NCBI GenBank assembly: GCA_023091735.1
Contig: JALKBU010000485.1
Span: 1 to 37,170, forward strand
Source: Trichomonas tenax
Taxonomy: Eukaryota; Parabasalia; Trichomonadida; Trichomonadidae
Direction of reading: 5' to 3'
Length of the DNA: 37,170 nucleotides
The notes beneath the pieces were generated by a model. It had not been told where the DNA came from. It did no database searches and saw only the letters and a list, made by a program, of their open reading frames with translations. This document shows, piece by piece, positions 19,533 through 29,234 of the stretch (position 1 is its first letter; each line of letters opens with the position of its first letter). The translations under genes and the position numbers were made by a program.

Positions 19533-20716
19533 TTATATAACAATCAATTTATTCTCTAAACAAAGTTTGAATTTTTTTTTTTTTGAAAGTTCCACATGTT
19601 TCTTTCCATCGCTATCTCTTGGATTCTTATCTGCTCCATTTTCTATTAGGAATCTTGCAAGATCAATGTAATCTTTTGAAAACGCAGCATGAAGAGGCGT
19701 TCCAGTTTTTCTTCCATCGACTGCAGAGCAATTCACGTTTGCACCAGCCATTAATAACATAGCAGCTTCCCCTCCATGTTGCCTTCAACAGCGACATAAA
19801 GTGGAGGAATTATCTTATCATGTTGAGGATTTGGATCGATACCGCGTGCCAAAAGTGCAGAAACAATGGAGTTTCATTTTCTTCTGGTGTGATGCTCTAG
19901 TTAGGTTTGCTCTTTGTTACTAGAGCATATCTTTGTTACATTGTTCTGCTACATAGCGAAGTGGTGTCTTTCCTTTCTTAGAAATTGGCATCGGATTACT
20001 TTTATATTATATCAATGCATTCACCATTTTAATATTTCCATTTCTTGCGGCAAATTGCAATGGTGTCATCTGACCATGTTTGCGCGAAACAGAGGGATCA
20101 GCGCCACGTTCAAAAAGCCATACGAAAACTCGTGTAAAGCCATGAAGCGATGACTCCAAAAGAGTTGTCGAATTTTGATTAGTGACATTTTGTTGATTGA
20201 TTCCAATTGAACTGATATCCATTATGTAATTGATTAACTCTGGTAATGATGTTCTTGCTGCTACGTGGAGTGGAAAGTATCTATTGGAATGAGAATTGTC
20301 TAATGAAGCGCCATTCATTGATGAATAAACAAACATTTGGATATTCATTGATTGACTGGAATCAATTATCAATGCTAAATAATTTGTATCTATGGCATTT
20401 CGTCGCTGACTGTATTAAAACAGAATGATTCTGTAATTCCGTTTCCATATCTTTACAAATTTCGATATTTCCGCCTCATCCAATAAAGTTTGCAATGCCT
20501 TAATTATATTCGGATTTTTGTTGAAGCAAATACTTAAAACATGAAAGAGAACCACAGCAGCATGAAAATGTGAATGATTAATTTCATATCATAATGATGA
20601 TAAAATGTGAATAATTGATTCATTATCTTAATGATGGTAAAATGCGAACGATTCATTAGTGTTATGTTGACAGCTCCATGTTCAACTAGATATTGAACAA
20701 TTTCAAGTGATTTCAT
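19533..20716 (-). pseudogene. Broken ankyrin-repeat gene
   Basis: Ankyrin-repeat coding sequence on the minus strand in at least three frames: 20716-20534 (EIVQYLVEHGAVNI), 20372-20007 (FPLHVAARTSLPELINYI, LFERGADPS, TPLQFAARNGNIKMVNALI) and 19760-19533 (MLLMAGANVNC, TPLHAAFSKDYIDLARFLIENGADKN). The gaps also encode ankyrin-like segments in other frames, so a single gene has been broken by several indels. Ankyrin proteins of this DUF3447-like type are a very large, variable family in trichomonads, and pseudogenes are expected. A 9-bp inverted repeat (ATGCTCTAG 19892-19900; CTAGAGCAT 19920-19928) lies inside. Confidence 0.8.
20565..20660. repeat. Degenerate 37-bp tandem repeat inside the ankyrin pseudogene
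   Basis: AAAATGTGAATGATT, AAAATGTGAATAATT and AAAATGCGAACGATT begin at 20565, 20602 and 20639, a spacing of 37 bp, each followed by CATTATC/CATATC-TTAATGATG variants. Confidence 0.65.
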
Positions 20717-20808
20717 TATATTGAATCAATCATTCTCATTTGACCATCATTCTGAAATTGCAGCAGTAATTTACTTTTTATCATCATTATGATATGGAAT
20801 AAATCATT
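20573..20808. repeat. 33-bp inverted repeat with two mismatches
   Basis: The arm at 20573-20605 (AATGATTAATTTCATATC...GATGATAAAA) is the reverse complement of 20776-20808 except at two positions. The arms are about 170 bp apart, spanning the start of the ankyrin pseudogene. The left arm is also the first unit of the 37-bp tandem repeat. Confidence 0.7.
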
Positions 20809-21713
20809 CAAATTTGATTATCACCATGATATATATCTCCATTATCAATTGCCATTAAAGTGAAATCTCTTGAAATCGTTCAATGTCTAAAATCTAAGGG
20901 TGAAATTAAATGACAAATAAGCTTGATTACTATGTATAGTCTGGAAAAAGGGAGCAAACACTACCTGCGATCTGTATACATCCTTCTTAAACTAATAAAA
21001 TAAATGATTAAATTTTTAATTTCAATATGTTTTAATTAATTTGCAAGTACAATAGGCATGAATTGCATGTTACTAACCTTAATTACTTTTCATGTACCAA
21101 TCTGGTGTAGATTGAGCTGTGTTTCAGAATTGCATTCAATAGCAATGCTCTGATCCTATGGCCATCCTCACCCCAAGCAAGATGATGGAAAGTCGAGCCG
21201 AATCCAGGCAATTCTAATCACTACTCTAAATTATACTTATTTGTTAGCTTAGCAATTTTTCGATAAATTACTCACACATAAAGTGATTTCGATCAAAGAA
21301 TGTTCATGTTAGAAAAACAGTTTTTTCTCCATATTTACTCGATTAATCACCAATTTTTAACAATATTTGAGTCATAATTTAACAATATATTGATAAATTA
21401 ATATTAACAATTATAAAAAGGGAAAATTAAGGAGTAAATACTCAAAATATTCTATGAGATATTGATTTTTGTTACATTTTTTAAAAACTAAATGTTCAAA
21501 ATTCTCGAAAAATATTTTCTGACCAATCATTTTTGCTTGAATTATAATACGTACAAGACATTGGGAACTAAATTATCATAAAACATATTAAAAATAGAAG
21601 CTCTATTTTCAATTCGAGAAAATAAAGCAGGGTGTGACCCCAAAGGGTTACATTTTCCCTTAAAATTTTAAATTTTGATAAAACAAACATTTATAAATAA
21701 CATAATATAAAAA
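20809..21713. other. Intergenic with an isolated coding-like fragment
   Basis: AT-rich except 21083-21211, where the minus strand has 42 open codons with good composition (LPGFGSTFHHLAWGEDGHRI, then ending YTRLVHEK-stop) between two stops. It is not recognised and has no ATG. A hairpin TGTGACCC-CAAA-GGGTTACA (21633-21652) lies about 60 bp past the TAF1-like stop codon. Confidence 0.4.
21633..21652. terminator. Hairpin downstream of the TAF1-like gene
   Basis: 8-bp stem with one G-U pair and a 4-nt loop, the only GC-rich stretch in this spacer. Role as a transcript-end signal is an inference. Confidence 0.25.
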
Positions 21714-23597
21714 TCATATAAACTTCCTTCTATTGATCTTCCTCTGTTGTTTCTTCTTGGCTTTGATCAAATTCTGGTCACGTGAAAATTGGAGTTCGCA
21801 GTTTGCGATTCCGTCTTTGGAAAAATAATTTCTTGTGACCATAGCTTCTCTCCAACCATTAACTTCACCAACAAGTTCATTCCAATTGATTAACGTCTTC
21901 ATTGACATGAATGATGGATTGCTTTTGGCTTTGAAAGCTTCGAGCATGTCAACACCATCCATAATTGATTCCCATTCTTCATCTTCTGAATCTGAGAAAT
22001 CAAAATTGAATGCGACATTCTCTTCGCCGTCGTTTTGCGTTTTTGCTATGATCGAAAGATGATTCCTGAAGCTTTGTTCTAAAACTTCTCTCAAATGAGA
22101 CAACTTTCCTTCTTCGACCAAAAACTCAGATGCAGCTTTAATCATTCCAAGTCTGACTCTCGTAATGAGATAACTTCTGTGCCATGGAGTTCTCTTCAAG
22201 ATATCAATGTACTCAACAATTCCTGCACGAAGATGAATCGGTAATTGCTTGATCATTTCGTATATTGATTGCTCAGCAATGCTTGGTAAGTTCGTGTGCT
22301 CTATTCCCATCATTGCAAGTTTTCTTCTGCACTTAAATATTGATTTGTTGCGACACAATTCAACAGGATTAACTCCACTCGTGTGATTGAATGGCTGTAA
22401 GTAATTTTCAATCTTAGAAGTTTGATTGTTCTTCATTATGATCCTTGATTCCGCAGCTGTTGATGTATAAACAATTGGAGGAAATCTGTGAAGAGAACAC
22501 GAATTCCCTGAAACGCAAAGAATAAAATCTGTTGTGTTAGATGATAAATCGTGAGGATAAAGTGCTGAAATTGCAACTTGATTAATCATGCATAAAACTG
22601 GTGTGTCTGGTGGTAATTTAGCAAGAAATGGCTGCTGAACTTCGGAATTAATGTGTTCGAGAGGAATTCGAGGATCAAAGTTGTGTGAATTAATTTCTGG
22701 ATTTGATGTCAATACTGTTAAGTTTGAGTGCATTCCAACAATAGGAAGAACAATTGGATCATCGTCGATATACTCAACGAGGACAAATTCGCCTGCAGAA
22801 AGCTTCAAATGCTCAGGTCTCAAAATGAATTTTCCGTATTTTTGTTCTGCATCAATGCCTCTACAAAGACGAACTTTGCGATTGAATTCATAACCAGGCC
22901 TGAAAAAAGAAAGCGGATTTAACAATTTGTTGAGTTCAAATTGCGATATTTCGTAATTGAATAAATGTGTGCTTGGAACATTAATGAATGCGGGTGATGG
23001 TGTTGAAGAAATAGTTTGCCCTTTGATGGAACTCTCTCTTACGATGAACGGATTCTCTTCTTCTGCTTCATCTGGCTTCAAAATGCTTTGAAATAATTTC
23101 CTTGTTGCTTCTTTGATTTCGCTGTTTATATTGCGTGGTCTGATAGCAAATGATGATCCAGTCAATGAGTAATCGAGAGTCTCGTCGAGAAACGACTTCG
23201 TTGCCTGTGTAGAAAGCATTTTTGGTAACAAATTCTGCCTAAACATAATGTCATGCTCTGCTCCATTCGTGAGAATCGAGCTCTCTCCATGGAGAGGATT
23301 GATTAAATTTATGTTTGGAGTAACGATGTAGCTTGGTTTTTGATGATGAAATCGAAAAACCTTGAATTTTTGTTCTTCTGTTTGAATTTCTTGCTTTAAC
23401 GGCATTGAAAACTGTAGTGTGGATTGGTCAGGTTCTATTTTCTTATTAACAACTCTTCTAACAACAGAATATCTCGGAAATTGGAAAACCATTGGAATAT
23501 CACCATCAAGGTTACCTAAAGATGCATCAGAAGTTATCGGTTGACTCTCTTCCTGTAATATTTTTGACTTTTTCTTTCTCTGTTTATTATTTTTCAT
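21714..23597 (-). CDS. TAF1: TAF1-like TFIID subunit (DUF3591 domain)
   Basis: 627 residues. TAF1 is the largest TFIID scaffold subunit and contacts promoter DNA and TAF7. The hallmark is the DUF3591 core: LNPLSFFRPGYEFNRKVRLC (about residues 226-245), GKFILRPEHLKLSAGEFVLV (about 255-274), EYIDDDPIVLPIVGMHSNL (the EY..E.P.L....GM.S motif), and later LKRTPWHRS...RVRLGMIKAA (about 475-500), like the TPW block near the end of the domain. The protein ends in a lysine/arginine-rich tail and also starts with KKKSK, suggesting nuclear import. It is much shorter than animal TAF1 (about 1,870) and lacks the kinase regions, zinc knuckle and bromodomains. Upstream are TGTCATGTAAT (23614-23624) and TTTACAAGTCAAAA (23639-23652). 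Confidence 0.75.
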   Translation of the reverse strand: MKNNKQRKKKSKILQEESQPITSDASLGNLDGDIPMVFQFPRYSVVRRVVNKKIEPDQSTLQFSMPLKQEIQTEEQKFKVFRFHHQKPSYIVTPNINLINPLHGESSILTNGAEHDIMFRQNLLPKMLSTQATKSFLDETLDYSLTGSSFAIRPRNINSEIKEATRKLFQSILKPDEAEEENPFIVRESSIKGQTISSTPSPAFINVPSTHLFNYEISQFELNKLLNPLSFFRPGYEFNRKVRLCRGIDAEQKYGKFILRPEHLKLSAGEFVLVEYIDDDPIVLPIVGMHSNLTVLTSNPEINSHNFDPRIPLEHINSEVQQPFLAKLPPDTPVLCMINQVAISALYPHDLSSNTTDFILCVSGNSCSLHRFPPIVYTSTAAESRIIMKNNQTSKIENYLQPFNHTSGVNPVELCRNKSIFKCRRKLAMMGIEHTNLPSIAEQSIYEMIKQLPIHLRAGIVEYIDILKRTPWHRSYLITRVRLGMIKAASEFLVEEGKLSHLREVLEQSFRNHLSIIAKTQNDGEENVAFNFDFSDSEDEEWESIMDGVDMLEAFKAKSNPSFMSMKTLINWNELVGEVNGWREAMVTRNYFSKDGIANCELQFSRDQNLIKAKKKQQRKINRRKFI

Positions 23598-23613
23598 TCA
23601 ACAATATAACATA

Positions 23614-23652
23614 TGTCATGTAATTTTCATTCTGCCAATTTACAAGTCAAAA
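23614..23652. promoter_or_regulatory. Paired TGTCATGTAAT / TTTACAAGTCAAAA elements
   Basis: Two oppositely oriented members of the recurring element, 17 and 42 bp from the TAF1-like start; another, TTTACATGTCAAAA, lies at 23809-23822 in the same spacer. Confidence 0.5.
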
Positions 23653-23936
23653 AAATATTTCTTCTTTATTTAATGCTCGATTGAATGAAGCAGTAGCTGA
23701 ACAAAAGCATAAAAAGAAATCTAATGGCTAACTGCCATAACAATCAAATATAAACTATCACATTAAACACTTTATTATATCAGATAATGGTGATATTATT
23801 TTTTTGATTTACATGTCAAAAAATATTTAGCTGTGAAATGGAACATTTGATTAAAATCATAGAAGGAAAAACGAAAAATTAAAGATTTGTACGAATATGA
23901 AGTGTTTATATTACAATTAAATAAAATATGATTCGA

Positions 23937-24284
23937 TTATTGAGCCACATTTTGATTTCCTTGAGCGAGGTCCTCTGCAGCATCATCAGCCTCAGCCTCA
24001 TCAGCCTTTGGTTGTGTTGCATCGTCATCACCGAGATTATCATCGAAACCTTCGTCTCCTTGAAGAAGTAAATAGCAGTGAGAGTCCTCCTTCATCTGGG
24101 AGACGATTGTTGCATTAGGATCTAAAGGTTTATCCAGGTATTTGAATTGTCTGTAAGATATGTGATCGAAACCACTCCTGTCAAAGCGAAGGAGGGCGAT
24201 GTTCGCGAGCCACTCTACGTTTTGCTTGCCAGCGCCGACACTGACTGTGTACGTCTTGTCTCGAATATGAACATAAATCTTCAT
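23937..24284 (-). CDS. Small protein with ubiquitin-like N-terminus and acidic tail
   Basis: 115 residues from the ATG at 24284. The N-terminal ~78 residues (MKIYVHIRDKTYTVSVGAGK, then VEWLANIALLRFD, then PLDPNATIVSQM and CYLLLQG) have the strand-helix-strand order of a beta-grasp (ubiquitin-like) fold. The C-terminal ~37 residues are Asp/Glu/Ala-rich and presumably disordered. No di-glycine processing site, no membrane segment. An in-frame TTG upstream gives an extension with poor composition and was rejected. It is preceded by TTTGTCAAGTAAAA (20 bp) and GACATGTAAAT (62 bp). Function unknown; the ubiquitin-like call is from secondary-structure pattern only. Confidence 0.6.
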   Translation of the reverse strand: MKIYVHIRDKTYTVSVGAGKQNVEWLANIALLRFDRSGFDHISYRQFKYLDKPLDPNATIVSQMKEDSHCYLLLQGDEGFDDNLGDDDATQPKADEAEADDAAEDLAQGNQNVAQ

Positions 24285-24303
24285 TTGCGAAATAAAACGT
24301 AAA

Positions 24304-24356
24304 TTTGTCAAGTAAAACCAATTTTGGCACAAAAATTATATTTCCGACATGTAAAT
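24304..24356. promoter_or_regulatory. TTTGTCAAGTAAAA and GACATGTAAAT elements
   Basis: At 24304-24317 and 24346-24356, upstream of the ubiquitin-like gene; a third relative, TTTGACATGCTAAT, follows at about 24364-24377. The rest of the spacer to the NAT10 gene is AT-rich, with TTTGACAAGCAAT at about 24608. Confidence 0.5.
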
Positions 24357-24780
24357 AGAGTATTTTGACATGCTAATATCTATTTATAAATTACAAATGA
24401 AAGAGATTTAGAATATCATACTATCTGCATAGTGGTAAAGCTAAAGGTTGGAAAACAGAAATTATCAAAATCAATGAAATATTTATAATTTTTTCGAAAC
24501 CAGATGTAGATTGGATAAATATGCAGGAAATACTGGTTAGAGATTAGATATTAATTGGATGTTCGACTTAGAGCATCATATGTGAAGTTATTTTGAAAAT
24601 CATAAAATTTGACAAGCAATCATAGAAAAATGCCAGATAAAGTTTTATTTGTCAATTTTATGTATCAAAGCAAATTTACTATTTCTTGATAAATATAGAT
24701 AGTACATAATATATGAATATCAAAATGTTAATTAAACAGTTTTTTGTCTTGTATTTCAATTGAATGGTTTACACAGATTT

Positions 24781-27450
24781 ATGGCTTCCAGCATCAAGAA
24801 ACAGATCCCGAAGAACCTTCTCGATCTCATTTCCGCTGGAATTTCAAGTAATCACAGATCTTTCCTGATCATTGTCGGTCCTCACGGCACAGATCGCATT
24901 CCTACGATAAATACGCTTTTACAGAAGAAAATGTCGACAAACACAAAAGTTTTGTGGTGCTATCACAGAGAACTCCATATTTCCTCAAACCGTGAAAAGA
25001 GAAATCGCCAATTAAAGCAAAAGACACAAAATGGAACATTAAACGAAGATCTTGCTACGGAACTTGATCTTTTCTTCGCAAATTCCAAACAAGTAACGTT
25101 CTCTAAGTACTCTGAGTCACACAGAGTCCTCGGTCAAACATTCAACATGCTTGTTCTTCAAGATTTTTCGTCTTTGACACCAAATATTCTCGCTCGTACC
25201 GTGGAAACGGTCTCAGGTGGCGGTTTAATCGTTTTACTCCTTGATGACATGCAGTCTCTCAAAGATTTGTACACTGTTACTATGGATTATCAACGTGGAA
25301 TGAATCGTGATGCTTTTGGTAAAGTAGCATCGAGATTTAATGCAAGATTCCACAACAGCCTTAAATCATGCAACAATTGTATCGCTATGACTGATGAATT
25401 CGATCTTTTAGATTCAGTCACTCCAAACTTCAAACCAGACACTTCCGTTAGTGAAGACGCAGAGCTTAAGACAATCATCGAGCAATACACTAGTGATGTC
25501 GAAGCAATCAATCAAAGGCTCGCTGAAATCACAGAAGAGAAGCAAAAGAAGCAAGTTGAGCATGAACGCGATGAGAAACAACAGATTTTGTCTATAGTCG
25601 AGAAAGCTCTTACAGCAGATCAAGCGAAAACAGTCGGAAAAGTCATCGATGCAATCAAAGATCGTCAACTCGGTAAAGTCGTTGGTATCACAGCTGCTCG
25701 TGGTCGCGGAAAGTCCGCTGCCATCGGCCTTTCACTTGCTGCCGCTCTCGCATTGGGCTATTCGAACATTTTCGTCACAGCTCCAAGCATCGCAAACCTC
25801 ACTGCTCTTTTCGAGTTCGTTGTCGTCGGCCTCAACGCGCTCGGATTCCGTGAAGGCGAATCTGAGGATTACGAGATTGTTAAATCGAACCCAACGTCTT
25901 CCAAGGAACGTCCTTACGTCACACGTGTTAATGTTCACTTGTCACACGGACGTCGCCAAACGGTTCAATACGTTAGACCAAACATGACGCAGTACTTAGG
26001 ACAGTGCGAAATTCTCGCTATCGATGAAGCCGCTGCTATTCCACTTCCTGTTGTTCGCCAGCTCATGGGACCATACACAACACTCTTCTCATCAACAGTA
26101 GATGGCTATGAAGGCACAGGACGCGCGCTTTCGTTGAAGCTGTTCAAGGAATTCCAGAGAACAATGAAGACGAGATTCTCACAGACAACATTGCAGCGCC
26201 CAATCAGATACAGCGAAGGCGATCCAATCGAAGCATGGCTCCACAATCTTCTCCTCTTGGACGTCCATCCACAGGAGTGCTCATTAATTCCGGCACTCTC
26301 GGACACAGAACTCGTTTTAATCAACCGCGATGCTTTGTTCAATGGAAGCAGAGGATCCGAGGAACTTCTTCGCGCACTTGTTTCCCTTTCCGTTGAAAGC
26401 CACTACAAGAACACGCCAAACGATTTGACATTGATGGCAGACTCTCCAAACCACAGAATCTTCGCTTTGATCAACATGAAGACACTCACAGGCAAAGGAA
26501 TCCCAGAGATCATCGCTTTCCTTCAAGTTGCCCTCGAAGGACGCATTGGTGATGAGCAGTTCTCAAATGCTGAGAATGGCAAAGGAAGACGCGATGGCGA
26601 TTTAATCCCATGGAACATCGCAAGAGCATTCGAAGAACCAGAGTTCGCACAGCTTACTGGCGTTAGAATCATCAGAATCGCTGTTAACCCAGAGATGCAG
26701 AAGAAAGGTTACGGAACTGTCGCAATCGAAAAGTTAATACAGTATTATGCAGGCAGAGATGTCACAGAAAACAAAGTCACACCAAATGCAAAGACACTTA
26801 TGTATCCACTCTCAGCCGTTTCCCCAGAACCAGTTGACTACATTGGTGTTTCATTTGGTCTCACACGCGACTTGGCATACTTCTGGCGCAAATCTGGCTT
26901 CGTTCCGTTGTACGTTTCAAGAGAAACAAACGAAGTCACAGGAGAACACTCTGTTATTGTTGTCAAGCCATTAGCTGAGACAGAATGGCTCCCGAGATTC
27001 ACAACAGAGTTCAAGTCGAATATTTACAGACTTATGCCAACAATATTCAGAGATGTAATGCCATTCGTTGTAGAAGAAATCTTATTCCCACTTCCACAGG
27101 CGGAGAAAGATTCCGATGGAAAGTCCAGATTAACAGATATTGATGTCAAGAAGTTATCGAGATGGTCAGGTGATGGTATTGGTGCAATCAAGCACCTGCT
27201 TGAGTCTGTCTGCGACTTCATTTTCATCGACAATCCACCAGTTAAGCTCACGCGCACAGAACTCTTCGCGATCTTGATCATGGGTAAGCAGATGGCGGAC
27301 GAGGAGGAGTGTGCGAAGCGTCTTGAGATCCAAGTCAACCAGGTTGTTGCCCTTTTGAAGTCAGCGATTGGAAAGTTGTCACGCTACTTGAACAAGCAGC
27401 GCGGCGATAGAGATAGCAGCATGAATGCAAAAATTATAGAGAATGAGTAA
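24781..27450 (+). CDS. NAT10: NAT10/Kre33 RNA cytidine acetyltransferase
   Basis: 889 residues. NAT10 (yeast Kre33, bacterial TmcA) makes N4-acetylcytidine in 18S rRNA and tRNA using acetyl-CoA and ATP, and is needed for small-subunit assembly in the nucleolus. Order: N-terminal DUF1726 region (SNHRSFLIIVGPHG near residue 22), RecD-like ATPase with Walker A GITAARGRGKSA (residues 302-313, Lys311) and Walker B-like ILAIDEAAAIPL (Asp415), GNAT domain with the acetyl-CoA loop VNPEMQKKGYG (635-645), then the tRNA-binding C-terminal region. The N-terminus is conventional from this ATG; the upstream TTG-started extension is unsupported. The protein lacks the long basic C-terminal tail of animal and yeast forms (over 1,000 residues). 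Its base composition is richer in GC than its neighbours, as expected for a highly expressed gene. Confidence 0.95.
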   Translation: MASSIKKQIPKNLLDLISAGISSNHRSFLIIVGPHGTDRIPTINTLLQKKMSTNTKVLWCYHRELHISSNREKRNRQLKQKTQNGTLNEDLATELDLFFANSKQVTFSKYSESHRVLGQTFNMLVLQDFSSLTPNILARTVETVSGGGLIVLLLDDMQSLKDLYTVTMDYQRGMNRDAFGKVASRFNARFHNSLKSCNNCIAMTDEFDLLDSVTPNFKPDTSVSEDAELKTIIEQYTSDVEAINQRLAEITEEKQKKQVEHERDEKQQILSIVEKALTADQAKTVGKVIDAIKDRQLGKVVGITAARGRGKSAAIGLSLAAALALGYSNIFVTAPSIANLTALFEFVVVGLNALGFREGESEDYEIVKSNPTSSKERPYVTRVNVHLSHGRRQTVQYVRPNMTQYLGQCEILAIDEAAAIPLPVVRQLMGPYTTLFSSTVDGYEGTGRALSLKLFKEFQRTMKTRFSQTTLQRPIRYSEGDPIEAWLHNLLLLDVHPQECSLIPALSDTELVLINRDALFNGSRGSEELLRALVSLSVESHYKNTPNDLTLMADSPNHRIFALINMKTLTGKGIPEIIAFLQVALEGRIGDEQFSNAENGKGRRDGDLIPWNIARAFEEPEFAQLTGVRIIRIAVNPEMQKKGYGTVAIEKLIQYYAGRDVTENKVTPNAKTLMYPLSAVSPEPVDYIGVSFGLTRDLAYFWRKSGFVPLYVSRETNEVTGEHSVIVVKPLAETEWLPRFTTEFKSNIYRLMPTIFRDVMPFVVEEILFPLPQAEKDSDGKSRLTDIDVKKLSRWSGDGIGAIKHLLESVCDFIFIDNPPVKLTRTELFAILIMGKQMADEEECAKRLEIQVNQVVALLKSAIGKLSRYLNKQRGDRDSSMNAKIIENE

Positions 27451-27470
27451 ATATACTTTTTATGTTAAAA

Positions 27471-29149
27471 TCAAAACATGTTTTTCCGCAATTCATCTCT
27501 TTCTTTCAATGTGAATCTTTGCCTGAAATGGAGATCGTTTCGTCCAGGAGATCTTGGATAACGAAGAACACGAAATTCCTGTATTGGCGTTGATTCACTC
27601 CAAAGATTATATTGATCAACAGCTTTGGAAGTTATGTTGTGTTTTCCTTCTCTCGATTCATTTGGAACTTTGAATTCAAAATCAATGTCTGAACTTTCAT
27701 TATTGAAATCACATTCAAATGTTTGAATTGAAATATATTCATCGATGATTGCAGTGATGTTGATTTTGTTATCAATATCTCGATCAACGACATTTCCATG
27801 AATATGCAATGATGGACGATAATACATAACATATTCATATGTTGTGATGTCATCGATTGAAATTGTTGGATTGCTATGGTTGTAAATGAAATTAAACGAG
27901 ACGTTATCAGAATTCAATCTATCACAATCAATCGCATAACATATGACGCTGTTGTTTCCTTCTGGAAGATCTTCTTTGAAATCAATCACGACATTGATTG
28001 TTTGAGAATTGATAATTGTCTGTTTTACGAGTTTTGTATTAATGTAACAAAATAGAATTCCAGTAATGCCAATAGAATCAGTGTCAGTATAATAGACAAC
28101 AAATTCCATCGTTTTGTCTGCTCTGTGTTTGAGCGAAGTTATCTTTGGAGTAATTGTGATTGTTGGCTTTTGATATATAAAATCAAATTCATAAGAATAT
28201 GAATTGATGAACTTTTCATCAACCAAAGCATAAATTGCTAAATTGTGTGTTCTATTTGCTAAATTATGATCGATTTCGAATTCATATCTTCGTGTATCAA
28301 TAACATCAAATTCTTTGATAACATCTGATTCTATCTCTGCAATGATTTTTGCAGGAAGACTTTTGTCGTATTTCTCAAGAGATGCTTGGAATTCGATAAT
28401 ATTTTTTTGCTCTTTTGATTTCTTTGACTGGTGATTATGTGATTTCGAAAACAGGATCTAGTGTGTAAACGAAAAACTCAACAAATAATTTCATTGATTC
28501 AACACCATCTGAATCTTTTATGAATAAATTAATGATGTGTTTGCTATCATTTAATTCATCTGGTATTCTGATATTACAATCATTTGAATAGTTAAACATT
28601 AATTTGTTATTTTGTATGCTGTTGCCATATAGTTCGAAATCATCTTTATTAATCGAATAATACAAATTGAATGATTTAGTTCCATCTATTGATTTCATTA
28701 TGAAATTTAATCGAATTTGTTCATTTGAAAATTTTGAGATGTTGTACAATTCATTGAGATTAGTATTAAGTGTTGGGAGCGTGTAATTATATGTGAATGT
28801 GTAACTAACTGATGCAAAAGTATTGTCAGAGTTTTGACAAGTTAACTCTAATTGATGGTTTCCTAATGGAAGCATCCTTATGGAATCGATATTTATATCG
28901 AATACTCCAGTTGTAGTCGAATTTGATGCGACACTGTTTCCATCGATATAACACTTGATTTCTACGTTTTCTTGTTCATGATATTGATCAACTGTACCAA
29001 TAAAATAAATGTTTGTATAATTCACGCGATGGATGTTTTCAGTGATGTTTGTATCCATGACATGAATCCTTGAAATCTTTGGGACATAAGAAAAACAAAT
29101 TCTTTGTTATGCTTGGTTCATTTGAATCTGATGTTTCTGCATAATCATC
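27471..29149 (-). pseudogene. Broken gene with Ig-like/cadherin-like beta-sandwich repeats
   Basis: Repeats of about 90 residues recur, each ending with a hydrophobic strand and an F-x-Y-(x)n-P-x-I boundary: YTFTYNYTLPTLN, YEFDFIYQKPTITI, VSFNFIYNHSNPTISI. Each begins a segment like (Y)FIGTVDQ / MEFVVYYTDTD / LHIHGNVVDRD. Three pieces are in different frames: 29149-about 29100, 29058-28435 (ATG at 29058, 207 codons), and about 28450-27471. Frameshifts fall near a run of five A (29091-29095) and near 28435-28460. The 5' end is cut by the promoter of the divergent glycosyltransferase gene. The C-terminus is basic (LRYPRSPGRNDLHFRQRF) with no membrane anchor. Many Asn-X-Ser/Thr sites suggest a former surface protein. 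Assembly indels would be the alternative explanation. Confidence 0.6.
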
Positions 29150-29209
29150 TCATAATCGTTTCATAAAGCTGAAAAGAAGGGGAAAATGACATATTTGACA
29201 AATATAATA

Positions 29210-29223
29210 TTTACATGACAAAA
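29210..29223 (+). promoter_or_regulatory. TTTACATGACAAAA element next to the start codon
   Basis: 11 bp before the glycosyltransferase ATG; identical in sequence to the element upstream of the TFIIF-beta gene 25 kb away. Confidence 0.55.
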
Positions 29224-29234
29224 TTACTATTAAA

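Noticed and set aside
24760..24780. Longer NAT10 frame opening with TTG
   Set aside because: The ATG at 24781 gives the conserved N-terminus; the extra seven residues have no support.
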